Positions 19,474-31,301 are shown, counted from the first letter of the stretch. The stretch is DNA of 64,000 bases from Prochlorococcus marinus bv. HNLC2 (GCA_000218745.1 GL947595.1:954982-1018981); one strand, 5' to 3'. A program made the numbers and translations. The notes: a model not told the origin generated them from the sequence alone.

Positions 19474-22211
19474 TTATGAGCCAGGAGTAAATAAAAGTGA
19501 ATCTTTATTTTTGGGATCTATTTTTATAAAAACTGTCTTTTTGTTATTAAAATTATCGTCCAAAAGTTTTGTAGCTAATGGATTTTCTATTTGCCTTCGT
19601 AATTCTCTATTTATAGATCTTGCTCCATATTGAGGTTCATATGCATCATTAGCTATTTTAATAACAACTTTTTTATCGATGTTTATTTGAATATTCTGTT
19701 CAAGTAATAAAATTTTTAAATCTTCTATCTGTAGCAATATTATCTCTCTAATTGCTCTTTAGAAAGTGGGTCAAATTTTATTACTTCATCAATCCGGTTT
19801 AAAAACTCTGGTCTAAAAATTGATGATAAAGAGTCGGCGATAGCTTTTTCAAGGGATTCATTTAAAAGTTTTTTATTAAGATTTGATTTGTTTGATTGTA
19901 TTTGATTTTCTAAGATAGCCTTCCCTGCGAGATTACTAGTCATTATTATGACTGTATTTTTAAAATCAATAGTGCTCCCTTGAGAATCCGTTAATCTCCC
20001 CTCATCTAAAACTTGTAATAAAATATTAAAGACTTCACTATGAGCTTTTTCAATTTCGTCGAGGAGAATTACGGAATAGGGTTTTCTTTTTACTGCCTCA
20101 GTTAATTGTCCTCCTTCCTCATAGCCTACATAGCCGGGAGGAGCTCCAAGTAGTCTTGCGACTGCATTTCGCTCCATATATTCACTCATATCAAGTCTTA
20201 GTAAGGCTTCTTCTTCATCAAACAATGAGGATGCTAATGACTTTGCTAATTCCGTTTTTCCTACACCTGTGGGCCCCATAAATAAAAATGAACCTATAGG
20301 GCGTTTAGGGTTTTTCATTCCTGCTCTTGCTCTTCTTATCGCTGAAGATATTGCAGTAATCGCCTTATCTTGCCCGATAACTTTTTGACTAATTTCTTTT
20401 TCTAAATTTACTAATTTTTTTCTCTCGTTTGATACGACTTTGGAAATAGGAATTCCTGTCATTTTTGAAACTACATCAGCTATATCATCTGGTTGTACTT
20501 CATACTTGATAAGAAATTCGTTGTTTTCTTTTAAAAACTTAAAATTTTCGTCAATAGTTTTAATTTCGCTTCTTATTTCTGATAAATACTGTTCAAACTC
20601 ATCTAAATCAACTTTTATTAATCCTTTTGAGGAACCTTCTATTTTTTTTATGCATTTTTCTTCTTCCGAAAAAAGAGATATTAATTTTGTTAGAGTTTCT
20701 CTCTGATTTAACCATCGTGTATTTATTTGAATTAATTTATTTGAGAGAAATTCTTTTTCAGATAAAAGAATAGTTTTTTTATTGTAATCTTCATCAGATA
20801 ATTCATTGATTTCTATATTTTTTTCTTCTAGTTTCTCTTCTGCTTCAATTAATAAATGAGGTTTTAAGCTTGATTCTATTTTGAGTTGTGCGGCTGCTTC
20901 ATCAACTAAATCTATAGCTTTGTCAGGAAGATATTTATCACTTATATATCTATTTGCGAGCTTGGCAGCATACTCAACAGCTTCTTTTGTGATTTTTATG
21001 CCGTGATGTATTTCGTACTTTCGTTTTATACCATTAAGAATTTTCGAACTGACTTGTAATGTTGGTTCATTCACAAAGATTTTTTGAAAGCAATTATTTA
21101 ATGCTTGATCTTTTTCAATACTTTCCCTAAAACGCTCTGGTGTTGTTGATCCAATGCATCTAAGATCACCCCCTGTTAATAATGGCTTAAGCATACTACT
21201 TATATCTATAGTTGATCTTTCAGAAGTTAATATTGTATGAATTTCATCTATAAATAAAATTACTCCTTGATTGGGATCTTTCAATTCATCTAAAATTGTT
21301 CTTAATCGTTCTTCTAATTGACCTCTAAATTTTGTGCCAGATACAAGAGCACCAAAATCAAGTAAAATAATTTTCGAGTTTTTTAATGAATCTGGGACTT
21401 TCCCTTGAACAATAAGTTGTGCAAGTAATTGTGTTATTGCAGTTTTCCCTACTCCTGGGTGGCCAATAAGGATTGGATTATTTTTATTTCTTCTTGAAAG
21501 CACTCTCATCAAATTATTAATTTCAACTTCTCTTCCAACTACAGGATCTAGATAGCCTAATCTTGCTTCTTCAGTTAGATCTTTTCCATATAAAGAGAGT
21601 GCAGATTCTTCCTTATTCTCTTTAAAAGAATCTAAAATAGACTCATCTTTTGATGAAAGAATAATTTTATCTTGTTTAATTTCTTCTGACTTATTTATGT
21701 TTTCTGGAAAATTTTTATTATCAGTTGCGGCTTTAGTTTTCAATGAATCATTTTTTTGAGTTTTAGGGACTGTAGGGTATATTCTTAATTCGGCTTCTAA
21801 TTTATCTACCGACAAATTACCTTCTTCGAAAACGAAGTAGCCTAATCTTTCATCTCTAGCAATTGCAATTAATAAGTGAGGTATCTCTATAAGATTAGAC
21901 CCCCATTGAATTTTTATATGATTAGCATTATCAAGTAAAACTTCTAGATCCTCTCCAATTGTTAGGTTATCTGAATCATCAACAGGGGTTTCTTCAAGAA
22001 AATCCTCAGTTATATCTAAAACCATGTTTTGATCTATTGATAACTTTTCAATAAAATTAGCGAATTGATTTGCTGTAAAAAGTGTTTGAATAATATGTTC
22101 AATATTTAATTCTGAATGTCCCCATTTTTTTGCTGTTTCTTCACCTAATAAAAGAAGATCCCAAGAAAGATTACTAAATAATTCTGGACTAGAGGTAAGT
22201 GTTTTCTTCAT
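19474..22211 (-). CDS. clpB2: ClpB/ClpC-type Hsp100 AAA+ ATPase, frameshifted near C-terminus
   Basis: Two-ring AAA+ unfoldase. An N-terminal Clp repeat domain (residues 1-150) is followed by a charged linker, AAA-1 with Walker A GHPGVGKT, a coiled middle region and AAA-2 with Walker A GPTGVGKT and MERNAVARLLGAPPGYVGY. The main frame stops after KEQLER at 19740; the missing D2 small domain (EPQYGARSINRELRRQIENPLA) continues in another frame. Adding one A in AGAGAGATAATA (19738-19747) gives one protein of about 912 residues reading EQLERIILLQIEDL. I call it clpB2 because it differs from canonical ClpB in linker and length; ClpC-like is the alternative. It is co-directional with secE. Confidence 0.85.
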
Positions 22212-23826
<1,615 letters not shown>

Positions 23827-23828
23827 AT

Positions 23829-25496
23829 TTATTGTTTTAATTTTTCTAACCTAGAGCCTTTTCTCATTTTTAATTGGCAATTAATCCAATCAATGCTTAT
23901 TGGGGCTGCAAAAATCATTGGAAGTATTGCAATATTTGAATTATTATTGGTTACTAATAAAGCTGAAGATATTGCTAAGCTTCCCATTAAAATTGAATGT
24001 CCTAATGATTTTTGAGCTGTAAACATTTTTTTAAATTGTCTATCAGATTCACCCATTCTTATTTGAAGTTGTAAATCTCCTTGTTCAAGCCTTTCTAAGC
24101 TATCGTCGATTCTTTTTGGAATTCCTACTGCTTTTGAACCTAATTCGCCCACTTGTCTACCAAGTTGATTGATCAATTCATTGGGACTTTGATTATTAGA
24201 AGACATAAGAGAAAGAAGATAAGGCTTTGTTATTGAAACTAGATTAAAGTCTGGGTCTAAGATTCTACCAACACCTTCAAATGTTGATAATGCTCTCATA
24301 ACAAATATAAGATCTACTGGCAGCTGAAAGGGTGTTTCATAAACAAGTTCATATAAATCTCCAGAAAGTTTATCGATTATATTTGGGCTGAATGGAGGAG
24401 TTAGTGCCTCTTTTAACATAAGTCTAACTAGTCTTCTCACAGGCCCAATATCGATATCCTCAGATATTAATCCTGCTTCTTGAAGTTGAGTTACTAATGA
24501 TGATGCATCTCTTATCGCAGCTGATTTAACCATCGATCCAATCCTTTTTTGTAAATTATTTGAAATATTACCCATCATTCCAAAATCATAAAATATTAAT
24601 TTTCCTGAATCAGAAACTGCCAAATTTCCAGGGTGAGGATCAGCATGAAAAAAGCCAAAGTTGACTAATTGTTTTAAATAACTTACTGCTCCAATTTCCG
24701 CGATCTTTGGTAAATTGAGCCCTTTTGATTGAAGTTCTGTAATGTTATTGATTTTTGTTCCTTTTAGATAACTTAAACATAGAACCTTATCAGTACTCAT
24801 ATCCCAAAATACTTCTGGGATATCTATATTTTCATCATCTAAAAATTGTTGCCTAAATCTAGCTGCATATTGTGCTTCACAATTAAAATCTAATTCTTTC
24901 ATTAAGACTTTTCTGCACTCTTTGGCAATCTCGACCCAATTTCTACCCTTACTCCAACTTTTATTTTTTTGTAAAATGGAGGCAATATTTTGCATGATAT
25001 TTAAATCAATAGTAAAAAGAGTTTGCAAATTTGGTCTTTGTACTTTGAAAACCACTTCTCTACCATTAAAAAGTTTTGCTTTATGTACTTGAGCAAGAGA
25101 AGCTGATCCAATTGGTAAAGGATCAATTTGTTTAACTTCCAAAAATTTTTCTTTTAATTCAGATGAAATTATTCCTTCAACAATTTCAAAGGAGAATTGC
25201 GGTACTGAATCTTGCAGAGTTGTTAATTCCTCTATCCATGTTTTAGGGATTAAATCGGGCCTCGCCGATAATAACTGACCAATTTTTATAAAAGCAGATC
25301 CAAGCTTAATTAATTCATCTGTGAACCATCTTGCACGTATTCTTTGTATTTTTTCTTTTCTAATATTATTTTTTATAAAGAATTTAAAAAGCAAACTATC
25401 AATCCAAAGTTGAAAGAGTAAAAAAAACAGACTTCTCCATATAATAAAATTCCTTTTTAAAGTATTGAATTTGAAATATAGAATTTTTTTAATCAT
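23829..25496 (-). CDS. ABC1/UbiB-family atypical kinase
   Basis: 555 residues of the ABC1/ADCK/UbiB protein-kinase-like family, members of which support quinone synthesis and are abundant in phototrophs. Family motifs: the KxGQ element LGSAFIKIGQLLSARPDL, the alanine-rich loop SASLAQVHKA, VVFKVQRP with the ion-pair lysine, HADPHPGN as catalytic loop and FYDFGMMG as metal-binding loop. A hydrophobic C-terminal segment (about residues 505-535) suggests membrane association. The substrate is not known. It is followed upstream by a small coiled-coil gene about 50 bases away. Confidence 0.9.
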   Translation of the reverse strand: MIKKILYFKFNTLKRNFIIWRSLFFLLFQLWIDSLLFKFFIKNNIRKEKIQRIRARWFTDELIKLGSAFIKIGQLLSARPDLIPKTWIEELTTLQDSVPQFSFEIVEGIISSELKEKFLEVKQIDPLPIGSASLAQVHKAKLFNGREVVFKVQRPNLQTLFTIDLNIMQNIASILQKNKSWSKGRNWVEIAKECRKVLMKELDFNCEAQYAARFRQQFLDDENIDIPEVFWDMSTDKVLCLSYLKGTKINNITELQSKGLNLPKIAEIGAVSYLKQLVNFGFFHADPHPGNLAVSDSGKLIFYDFGMMGNISNNLQKRIGSMVKSAAIRDASSLVTQLQEAGLISEDIDIGPVRRLVRLMLKEALTPPFSPNIIDKLSGDLYELVYETPFQLPVDLIFVMRALSTFEGVGRILDPDFNLVSITKPYLLSLMSSNNQSPNELINQLGRQVGELGSKAVGIPKRIDDSLERLEQGDLQLQIRMGESDRQFKKMFTAQKSLGHSILMGSLAISSALLVTNNNSNIAILPMIFAAPISIDWINCQLKMRKGSRLEKLKQ

Positions 25497-25545
25497 TGAA
25501 TATTAATTATCAAGAATAGTATTAATTTCATTTAATTTTTTATTA

Positions 25546-25809
25546 TTAAGATATCTTTTTGGATGCTTTATTAAAAATAGGATCATTGGTGCCATCTTCT
25601 TTATTAGGTGGTTCATTTTTACTCTCTTCCTCCATCCTTTTTGCTTCATCAATTATTTCATCTTTAAGTATTTCTATCTCTTTTTTTAATAGCTCAGGCA
25701 CTTCTTGTGCAGCGGTAGCGGCCTCATCTATTTTTGAAGAAAAAGTTCTATTAAGTTTTTCACTTATTGTTTTAATAGTAGCTTTTATCAAATAATCAGA
25801 ATTGGACAT
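25546..25809 (-). CDS. Small charged helical hypothetical protein
   Basis: 87 residues, rich in Glu and Lys and predicted to be largely helical (ELLKKEIEILKDEIIDEAKRM), with a disordered acidic/polar tail ending NKASKKIS. I do not recognise a named domain. It starts with ATG at 25809 and is followed about 50 bases later by the UbiB-family gene on the same strand, so the two may be co-transcribed. No membrane segment or signal peptide is seen. Confidence 0.75.
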   Translation of the reverse strand: MSNSDYLIKATIKTISEKLNRTFSSKIDEAATAAQEVPELLKKEIEILKDEIIDEAKRMEEESKNEPPNKEDGTNDPIFNKASKKIS

Positions 25810-26062
25810 GAATTGCAGATACTATAAGCTTTAAATTATTCTTAACTAAATAATAGATGAAATAAGAGCAAAAAAGTTGATAATAAAATAGAATAGCTAA
25901 CTAATTCTTTAGTTAAAGGAGAAATTAATTTTAATGGAGCCTATTTAAGTTTGTATCTATATTGTCACTTTTTAGTTTTTTTCTTCTAACTTATATATCA
26001 GGATAGAAATTTTAAATTTTTAACCTATTGTCCAAATCGTGCATTAATGGAGTTTTATAGAA

Positions 26063-27019
26063 TTGGAAATTTTTGAATCTGATGTTGTTATTATCGGTGG
26101 TGGTCCTGCAGGGTGTACTTGCGCATTGTATACATCTAGAGCAAATTTAAAGACAACAATTTTAGATAAGAATCCATCTGTAGGAGCACTTGCGATTACT
26201 CATCAGATTGCAAACTATCCTGGTGTTCCTAATGATATTAGTGGAGAAAAATTACTTGATTTAATGAGAGATCAAGCTGTTGAATATGGAACAGATTATC
26301 GTAGAGCGCAGGTATTTGGAATTGATGTTTCTTCTGAATTAAAAACAGTTTATACTCCTGAGGGTACATTTAAATCAAAGGCTTTAGTATTAGCAAGTGG
26401 TGCTATGGGAAGACCTGCCTCCTTTAAAGGAGAAGCAGATTTCTTAGGAAGAGGTGTAAGTTATTGTGCTACTTGTGATGGTGCTTTTTATAAAGGTAGA
26501 GAGGTGGCTGTTGTTGGTGCTAATAAAGAAGCAATTGAAGAAGCAAATGTACTTACGAAGTTTGCCTCAACTGTGCATTGGATTACTTCTAGTGATCCTA
26601 AACCTGATAATGTAGAAGCGATGGAGCTTATGCAAGTTAATAATATTAAGCATTGGAGTAGAACAAGATTATTAGAAATCGAAGGCAATGATATGGGAGT
26701 TAATGGGGTTGTTATTAAAAATAAACAAGAAGAAAATCCTATTAATCTCACTTTAGATGGAGTATTTGTATATATGAGTGGATCTAAACCTATAACTGAT
26801 TTTGTTGGAGATCAAATAGCTTTAAGAGAAGATGGAGGTGTTATAGTAGATGACTTTATGTCGACTAATTCAGACGGAGTTTGGGCTATTGGAGATATTA
26901 GAAATACTCCTTTTAAACAGGCTGTGGTAGCAGCCTCCGATGGATGCATAGCTGCAATGTCAATTGATCGTTACTTGAATAGTAGAAAAAACATAAGAGT
27001 TGATTGGATACACTCCTAA
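26063..27019 (+). CDS. trxB: Thioredoxin-reductase-like flavoprotein, NADPH motifs missing
   Basis: 318 residues with the thioredoxin reductase fold: FAD-binding GGGPAG (residues 12-17), redox CATC (135-138) followed by DGAFYKGR, and the second FAD motif WAIGDIRNTPFKQAVVAASDG. In true NADPH-dependent TrxB the segment after the CxxC reads GGGDSA with a later HRRxxxR. Here it reads VVGANKEAIEEA and no arginine cluster follows. The protein therefore probably does not use NADPH and may belong to the NADPH-independent TrxR-like families described in cyanobacteria. The start is TTG at 26063. It stands alone, convergent with sbtB. Confidence 0.85.
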   Translation: MEIFESDVVIIGGGPAGCTCALYTSRANLKTTILDKNPSVGALAITHQIANYPGVPNDISGEKLLDLMRDQAVEYGTDYRRAQVFGIDVSSELKTVYTPEGTFKSKALVLASGAMGRPASFKGEADFLGRGVSYCATCDGAFYKGREVAVVGANKEAIEEANVLTKFASTVHWITSSDPKPDNVEAMELMQVNNIKHWSRTRLLEIEGNDMGVNGVVIKNKQEENPINLTLDGVFVYMSGSKPITDFVGDQIALREDGGVIVDDFMSTNSDGVWAIGDIRNTPFKQAVVAASDGCIAAMSIDRYLNSRKNIRVDWIHS

Positions 27020-27046
27020 ATATTTTTTAAAATTTATTATTTAATC

Positions 27047-27328
27047 TTATAAAGGGGTTGCTTCTGAAATGTAAGCCACTCCTCCATAATAACTCAGTAC
27101 AGATCTAATATCCTCTCTCATCTTTTCAATTATTTCTTGTTCGCAGAAAACTATCACGTGAGCATTAGCTCCCAAACCCGTAAATTCCATATCCTCTGTA
27201 ACCACTCTTTCAGGACCTCTTCCTGTGGCATGTTTCATTACGGTATAGCCAGGTACATTTGCTTTCTCAAGTGTATTTAAGATGGCTTGAAGCTCTCTTT
27301 CACTGAAAATTAAATCTAATCTTTTCAT
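27047..27328 (-). CDS. sbtB: PII-like bicarbonate-transporter regulator SbtB
   Basis: 93-residue PII-fold protein encoded directly after sbtA (1-base gap). In cyanobacteria SbtB binds adenine nucleotides and closes the SbtA bicarbonate transporter. The T-loop segment HATGRGPERVVTEDMEFTG and the body AHVIVFCEQEIIEKM fit this subfamily rather than GlnB, which would carry the Tyr-containing T-loop and RGxGxQ. It stops shortly after the last PII beta-strand (ISEATPL) and lacks the C-terminal cysteine loop described for Synechocystis SbtB. Confidence 0.88.
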   Translation of the reverse strand: MKRLDLIFSERELQAILNTLEKANVPGYTVMKHATGRGPERVVTEDMEFTGLGANAHVIVFCEQEIIEKMREDIRSVLSYYGGVAYISEATPL

Positions 27329-27329
27329 T

Positions 27330-28331
27330 TTAAAGCGGAGAAGTAGGTATGATTTTATTTACAAGACTCATATAAATTGGAATACCTAGGACAATATTGA
27401 AAGGGAATGTTAATCCTAATGTAGTTGAAATGTAGTAACTAGATCTTGCTTCAGGAACTGTCATTCTCATCGCTGCAGGAACCGCTAAATATGATGCACT
27501 TGCACATAAAACCACAAATAAAAATGCATTACCAGTATCAAGGGCTAAAGATCTTGCTACCAAAACACCTATTAGAGCATTAAAAATTGGCATTAGAATA
27601 GCAAAGCTAATTAAAAAGGAGCCTGCTTTTTTTAAGCTTGGTAATCTTTGAGCAGCAACCATACCCATATCTAGCAAGAAAAAACATTCCACTCCGTAAA
27701 ATAGAGAATGTGTAAAAGGTTTCATTTTTTCTATGGCTAATGGATTACTTAAAGCAGTTAGAAATCCAATAATTAGACTGGCAAGTAATAAAAATACAGA
27801 ACCATTTAAAAACGATTCATGCAGTATCGATCTTAAATGAAGTTTTCTTGAATCTGGCCTATCTTTAGGTCCTCCATACTTTACTAGTAAAAGTCCAACT
27901 AAAATTGCTGGGGATTCCATTAATGCTAATGCGCCAATCATAAATCCATCTGAACTAATACTTTGACTAGTTAAAAAACTCTCAGCAGAAATAAATGTAA
28001 CAGCACTAATTGAACCATATGCAGCAGCTATAGCAGCCGAGTTAAATACATTAAATTTAAGTCTTAAGACTACAAATCCTAAAAGTGGGATCAATAAGGA
28101 CATAAGAACTGCTGCACTTAGTGTAAGCAATACTTGATCATTGAAAATCCCACTTTTTTGTATACCTATGCCCCCTTTAAATCCAATAGCCAATAATAGA
28201 TATAGGGAAAAAAGTTTTGGTAAAGGTGCTGGAATTTCTAAATCAGACTTACATAAAACAGCTATTACTCCTATGAAAAAAAATAATACAGTAGGTGCAA
28301 ATATATTTTGAAGTAAAAGATTTAACTCCAT
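27330..28331 (-). CDS. sbtA: Sodium-dependent bicarbonate transporter SbtA
   Basis: 333-residue inner-membrane protein with about ten hydrophobic segments in two inverted halves, of the SbtA (DUF897) family. It takes up HCO3- with Na+ to feed the carboxysome. Features include GFKGGIGIQKSG early, the AAAYGSISAVTFISAESFL segment at mid-first half and the paired ASASYLAVPAAMRMTVPEA segment in the second half. It lies 4 bases after bicA and 1 base before sbtB, a tight three-gene operon. It is somewhat shorter than the Synechocystis protein, mainly in the central cytoplasmic loop. Confidence 0.9.
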   Translation of the reverse strand: MELNLLLQNIFAPTVLFFFIGVIAVLCKSDLEIPAPLPKLFSLYLLLAIGFKGGIGIQKSGIFNDQVLLTLSAAVLMSLLIPLLGFVVLRLKFNVFNSAAIAAAYGSISAVTFISAESFLTSQSISSDGFMIGALALMESPAILVGLLLVKYGGPKDRPDSRKLHLRSILHESFLNGSVFLLLASLIIGFLTALSNPLAIEKMKPFTHSLFYGVECFFLLDMGMVAAQRLPSLKKAGSFLISFAILMPIFNALIGVLVARSLALDTGNAFLFVVLCASASYLAVPAAMRMTVPEARSSYYISTTLGLTFPFNIVLGIPIYMSLVNKIIPTSPL

Positions 28332-28335
28332 AAAA

Positions 28336-29991
28336 TTATTTATTTAATTCATTAATTGCAACTTGCAATGCTTCTTTTCTTGATTCAATAATTCCATCAA
28401 CACCGAATTTAGTCAATCTCTCTCTAACTTTTTGATTAGCTCCTGCAACAAAAGCTTTTCTGGAATTATTTTTTGCCTCTTGCATCATGTCTTCTATAGC
28501 AAGAGTTGCAGTTACACCAAGGCGAGGTACATCCGTTATGTCTAGAATTAAAATTTTATAATTTCGTACTAACATCATTCTTTCAGAAATACCTTTTGCC
28601 GCACCAAAACTCAAAGGCCCCCTTAACCTAAATAACATTACATCTCCAGAACATTTGTCTAAGAGCTCTTTTTCATCTTTTGGCAGTAAATTAATAGTTT
28701 GATCACGATCATTTACAGGATTATCAGCATCCATGCCCTCTAGTTGAGTTTCTGTAATGGAATCTATTGTGAGCATATTGGCAATAAACACACCTACTAA
28801 CACAGCCCAAATTAAATCCCAGAAAACAGTCATTAATAAGACTCCGTACATTACGGCAGCTGTTTTTAAAGAGAGTTTATGTGCTCTTCTCAAGAATCCC
28901 CAATCTATAATATCTAAACCAACTTTTATCAGAATTCCAGCAAGTAATGCCGTTGGTATTTTTTCTGCTAATGGGCCAGCCCCTACAAGAACGATTAATA
29001 AGACAACAGAGTGCACCATTCCAGATATTGGAGTTGAACCTCCAGATTTGACGTTAATAACAGTTCTCATCGTGGCTCCTGCGCCAGGTAAACCAGAGAA
29101 AAGACCTGCTATCGCATTTCCTATACCTTGTCCAATTAACTCTCGATCCGAATTATGCTTGGTCTGAGAAATGTTATCAGCTACTAAAGAGGTAAGAAGT
29201 GAATCAATAGCTCCAAGAACAGCTAGTACTAATCCTGCTTTGAAAATTATTGGGAAGTATTGATTAAAACTTGGCAAACTTAAAGAAGGGACACCTTTAG
29301 GAATTTCTCCAATCCTATCTATTGCTCCATCTCCAAATAATATTATTGATAATGGAGTGACGATAATTAAAGCTAATAAGGGAGATGGGACCCACTGACT
29401 AATTTTTCTAGGTGTTAGAAAAACAATACCTAGCGTCATCACAGCTACTCCAATAGCAGCTCCATTAGGTGTGAAATTTGAAGTTACTGTTGTTAAAGAC
29501 TCTATTACCCCTCCTCTAGTGGGAATACCAAGTAAAGGACCAATTTGTAAGGCAATAATAATTACACCAATTCCAGACATAAAGCCTGAAACAACTGAAT
29601 ATGGTACTAGTGTTATGTATTTTCCAAGTTTAAGAAGTCCAAATGCAATTTGAAATAGACCTCCAATAACTACAGCGGCCATAACAAGAGGAAGTATTTC
29701 TCCTGCAGAAAGGTCACGCGGCACACCTACAGCAGCTAAACCTGCAACTACTCCAGCAACGGTTACACTCATTGGCCCAGTAGGACCACTTACCTGAGCA
29801 GGTGTTCCTCCAAACAAAGCAGCTAAGAATCCAACAACAACTGCTCCATACAATCCATAAATAGCACCACCAGGGCCAAGTGCTGCATTTCCGAATGCTA
29901 AAGCGAGAGGTAATGCTACTACTGCAGCAGTAATTCCTCCGAGAATATCTCCCCTTAAATTTTTAAGGTGCAAACCATTAATTAAGTTCAA
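28336..29991 (-). CDS. bicA: SulP-family bicarbonate transporter, BicA type
   Basis: About 551 residues: 10-14 membrane segments with the SulP core (GPTGPMSVTVAGVV, PGAGATMRT), then a C-terminal STAS domain (about residues 440-551, LRGPLSFGAAKG). The SulP clade next to sbtA is expected to be Na+-coupled HCO3- uptake; sulfate cannot be excluded by sequence alone. I place the start at TTG 29991 because AGGAG lies 7 bases upstream. The frame is open to TTG 30048, but that start has no such site. First gene of bicA-sbtA-sbtB, divergent from hemB. Confidence 0.87.
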   Translation of the reverse strand: MNLINGLHLKNLRGDILGGITAAVVALPLALAFGNAALGPGGAIYGLYGAVVVGFLAALFGGTPAQVSGPTGPMSVTVAGVVAGLAAVGVPRDLSAGEILPLVMAAVVIGGLFQIAFGLLKLGKYITLVPYSVVSGFMSGIGVIIIALQIGPLLGIPTRGGVIESLTTVTSNFTPNGAAIGVAVMTLGIVFLTPRKISQWVPSPLLALIIVTPLSIILFGDGAIDRIGEIPKGVPSLSLPSFNQYFPIIFKAGLVLAVLGAIDSLLTSLVADNISQTKHNSDRELIGQGIGNAIAGLFSGLPGAGATMRTVINVKSGGSTPISGMVHSVVLLIVLVGAGPLAEKIPTALLAGILIKVGLDIIDWGFLRRAHKLSLKTAAVMYGVLLMTVFWDLIWAVLVGVFIANMLTIDSITETQLEGMDADNPVNDRDQTINLLPKDEKELLDKCSGDVMLFRLRGPLSFGAAKGISERMMLVRNYKILILDITDVPRLGVTATLAIEDMMQEAKNNSRKAFVAGANQKVRERLTKFGVDGIIESRKEALQVAINELNK

Positions 29992-30246
29992 ATAATTTCT
30001 CCTTATAAAAACTTTCTTGATTAAGAATAATATCCTGTTATGGTCCAATTTTGTTGAAAAATTAAGTTTGTGAAAAATTTCATATTAATTAATTTTGTAT
30101 TTTCTGAGTTTTAAAATTAGTTTCTTAGATTAAATTTCCTAAAAAATAATTATAAGATGTTTATTTTTGTGAGTTAATCAGTTTAAATATTAATTGACCT
30201 AATTAATTCTTATTCTTGAATTAATTTTAAAAATCAGTAGATAAAG

Positions 30247-31248
30247 ATGAATTCAATTATTAGACCAAGAAGGTTAAGAAGAACTGAGGCTATAAGACAA
30301 ATGGTTAGTGAAAATAAGTTAAGTCCTGAAGATTTTATTTATCCTATATTTGTTCATGATAAAGATTTTAAGGAAGAGATTTCTGCAATGCCAGGAATTT
30401 TTCGTTGGGATATTAAGGGTTTAATAGAGGAAGTTAAAAGAGCTTGGGAATTAGGAATTAGATGTATTGTCCTTTTCCCTAAAGTTGATGATAACTTAAA
30501 AACAGAAGATGGTGCAGAATGTTTTAATGAGGCAGGTTTGATCCCGAGGGTGATTAGAAAATTAAAAAAAGAAGTACCTCAGATGGCAATAATGACTGAT
30601 GTAGCTTTAGATCCTTATTCGTGTGATGGCCATGATGGCTTGGTAGATCAAGATGGCAATATCTTAAATGATGAGACAATTGCAATACTTGAAAAACAAG
30701 CATTAACGCAAGCAGATGCTGGGGCTGATTTTATAGGTCCAAGTGACATGATGGATGGAAGAGTTGGAGCAATAAGAAAATCACTTGATAAAAATGGGTT
30801 TATTGATGTTGGAATAATAAGTTACACAGCAAAGTATTCTTCTGCTTACTATGGACCATTTAGATCAGCTTTAGATTCAGCACCAAGATTAAATGCTAAT
30901 AAATTAATACCAAAGAATAAATCAAGTTATCAGATGGATCCAGCAAATGCCAAAGAAGCTTATTTGGAATCTTCCTTAGATCAATTTGAAGGTGCTGATA
31001 TATTAATGGTAAAGCCTGGTCTTTCTTATTTAGATATTATTTATAGGCTAAATAATTTTTCAAATAAGCCAATAGCAGCCTATAACGTTAGTGGCGAATT
31101 TTCAATGATTAAAGCTGCATCTATGAAAGGTTGGATCAATGAAAAGGATGTAGTTCTTGAAACTTTACTAAGTTTTAAAAGAGCTGGAGCAAAATTGATT
31201 CTTTCATATCATGCATGTGATGCTGCTAACTGGTTAAAAGAAAATTAA
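30247..31248 (+). CDS. hemB: Delta-aminolevulinic acid dehydratase (porphobilinogen synthase)
   Basis: Condenses two 5-aminolevulinate molecules to porphobilinogen, the tetrapyrrole precursor of heme and divinyl chlorophyll. 333 residues. The catalytic lysines lie in SYTAKYSSAYYGPFR and in LMVKPGLSYLD. The metal site reads DVALDPYSCDGHDG, the Asp-rich form without the zinc-binding cysteine triad of the E. coli enzyme, indicating a magnesium-type enzyme. Start ATG 30247. The divergent gap to bicA (255 bases to the TTG start) holds both promoters. Confidence 0.97.
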   Translation: MNSIIRPRRLRRTEAIRQMVSENKLSPEDFIYPIFVHDKDFKEEISAMPGIFRWDIKGLIEEVKRAWELGIRCIVLFPKVDDNLKTEDGAECFNEAGLIPRVIRKLKKEVPQMAIMTDVALDPYSCDGHDGLVDQDGNILNDETIAILEKQALTQADAGADFIGPSDMMDGRVGAIRKSLDKNGFIDVGIISYTAKYSSAYYGPFRSALDSAPRLNANKLIPKNKSSYQMDPANAKEAYLESSLDQFEGADILMVKPGLSYLDIIYRLNNFSNKPIAAYNVSGEFSMIKAASMKGWINEKDVVLETLLSFKRAGAKLILSYHACDAANWLKEN

Positions 31249-31301
31249 AGCTCATTAATTAAATATTTTTTGTATATTCTTATGAAGAGCTATTTAAAGT
31301 T

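Noticed and set aside
25945..25955. Tiny frame MEPI with AGGAG before it, upstream of the trxB-like gene
   Set aside because: Only four codons; no further support for translation or leader function.
27047..27328. sbtB as the nitrogen PII protein GlnB
   Set aside because: Lacks the GlnB T-loop tyrosine and serine context and the length of 112 residues; position directly after sbtA favours SbtB.
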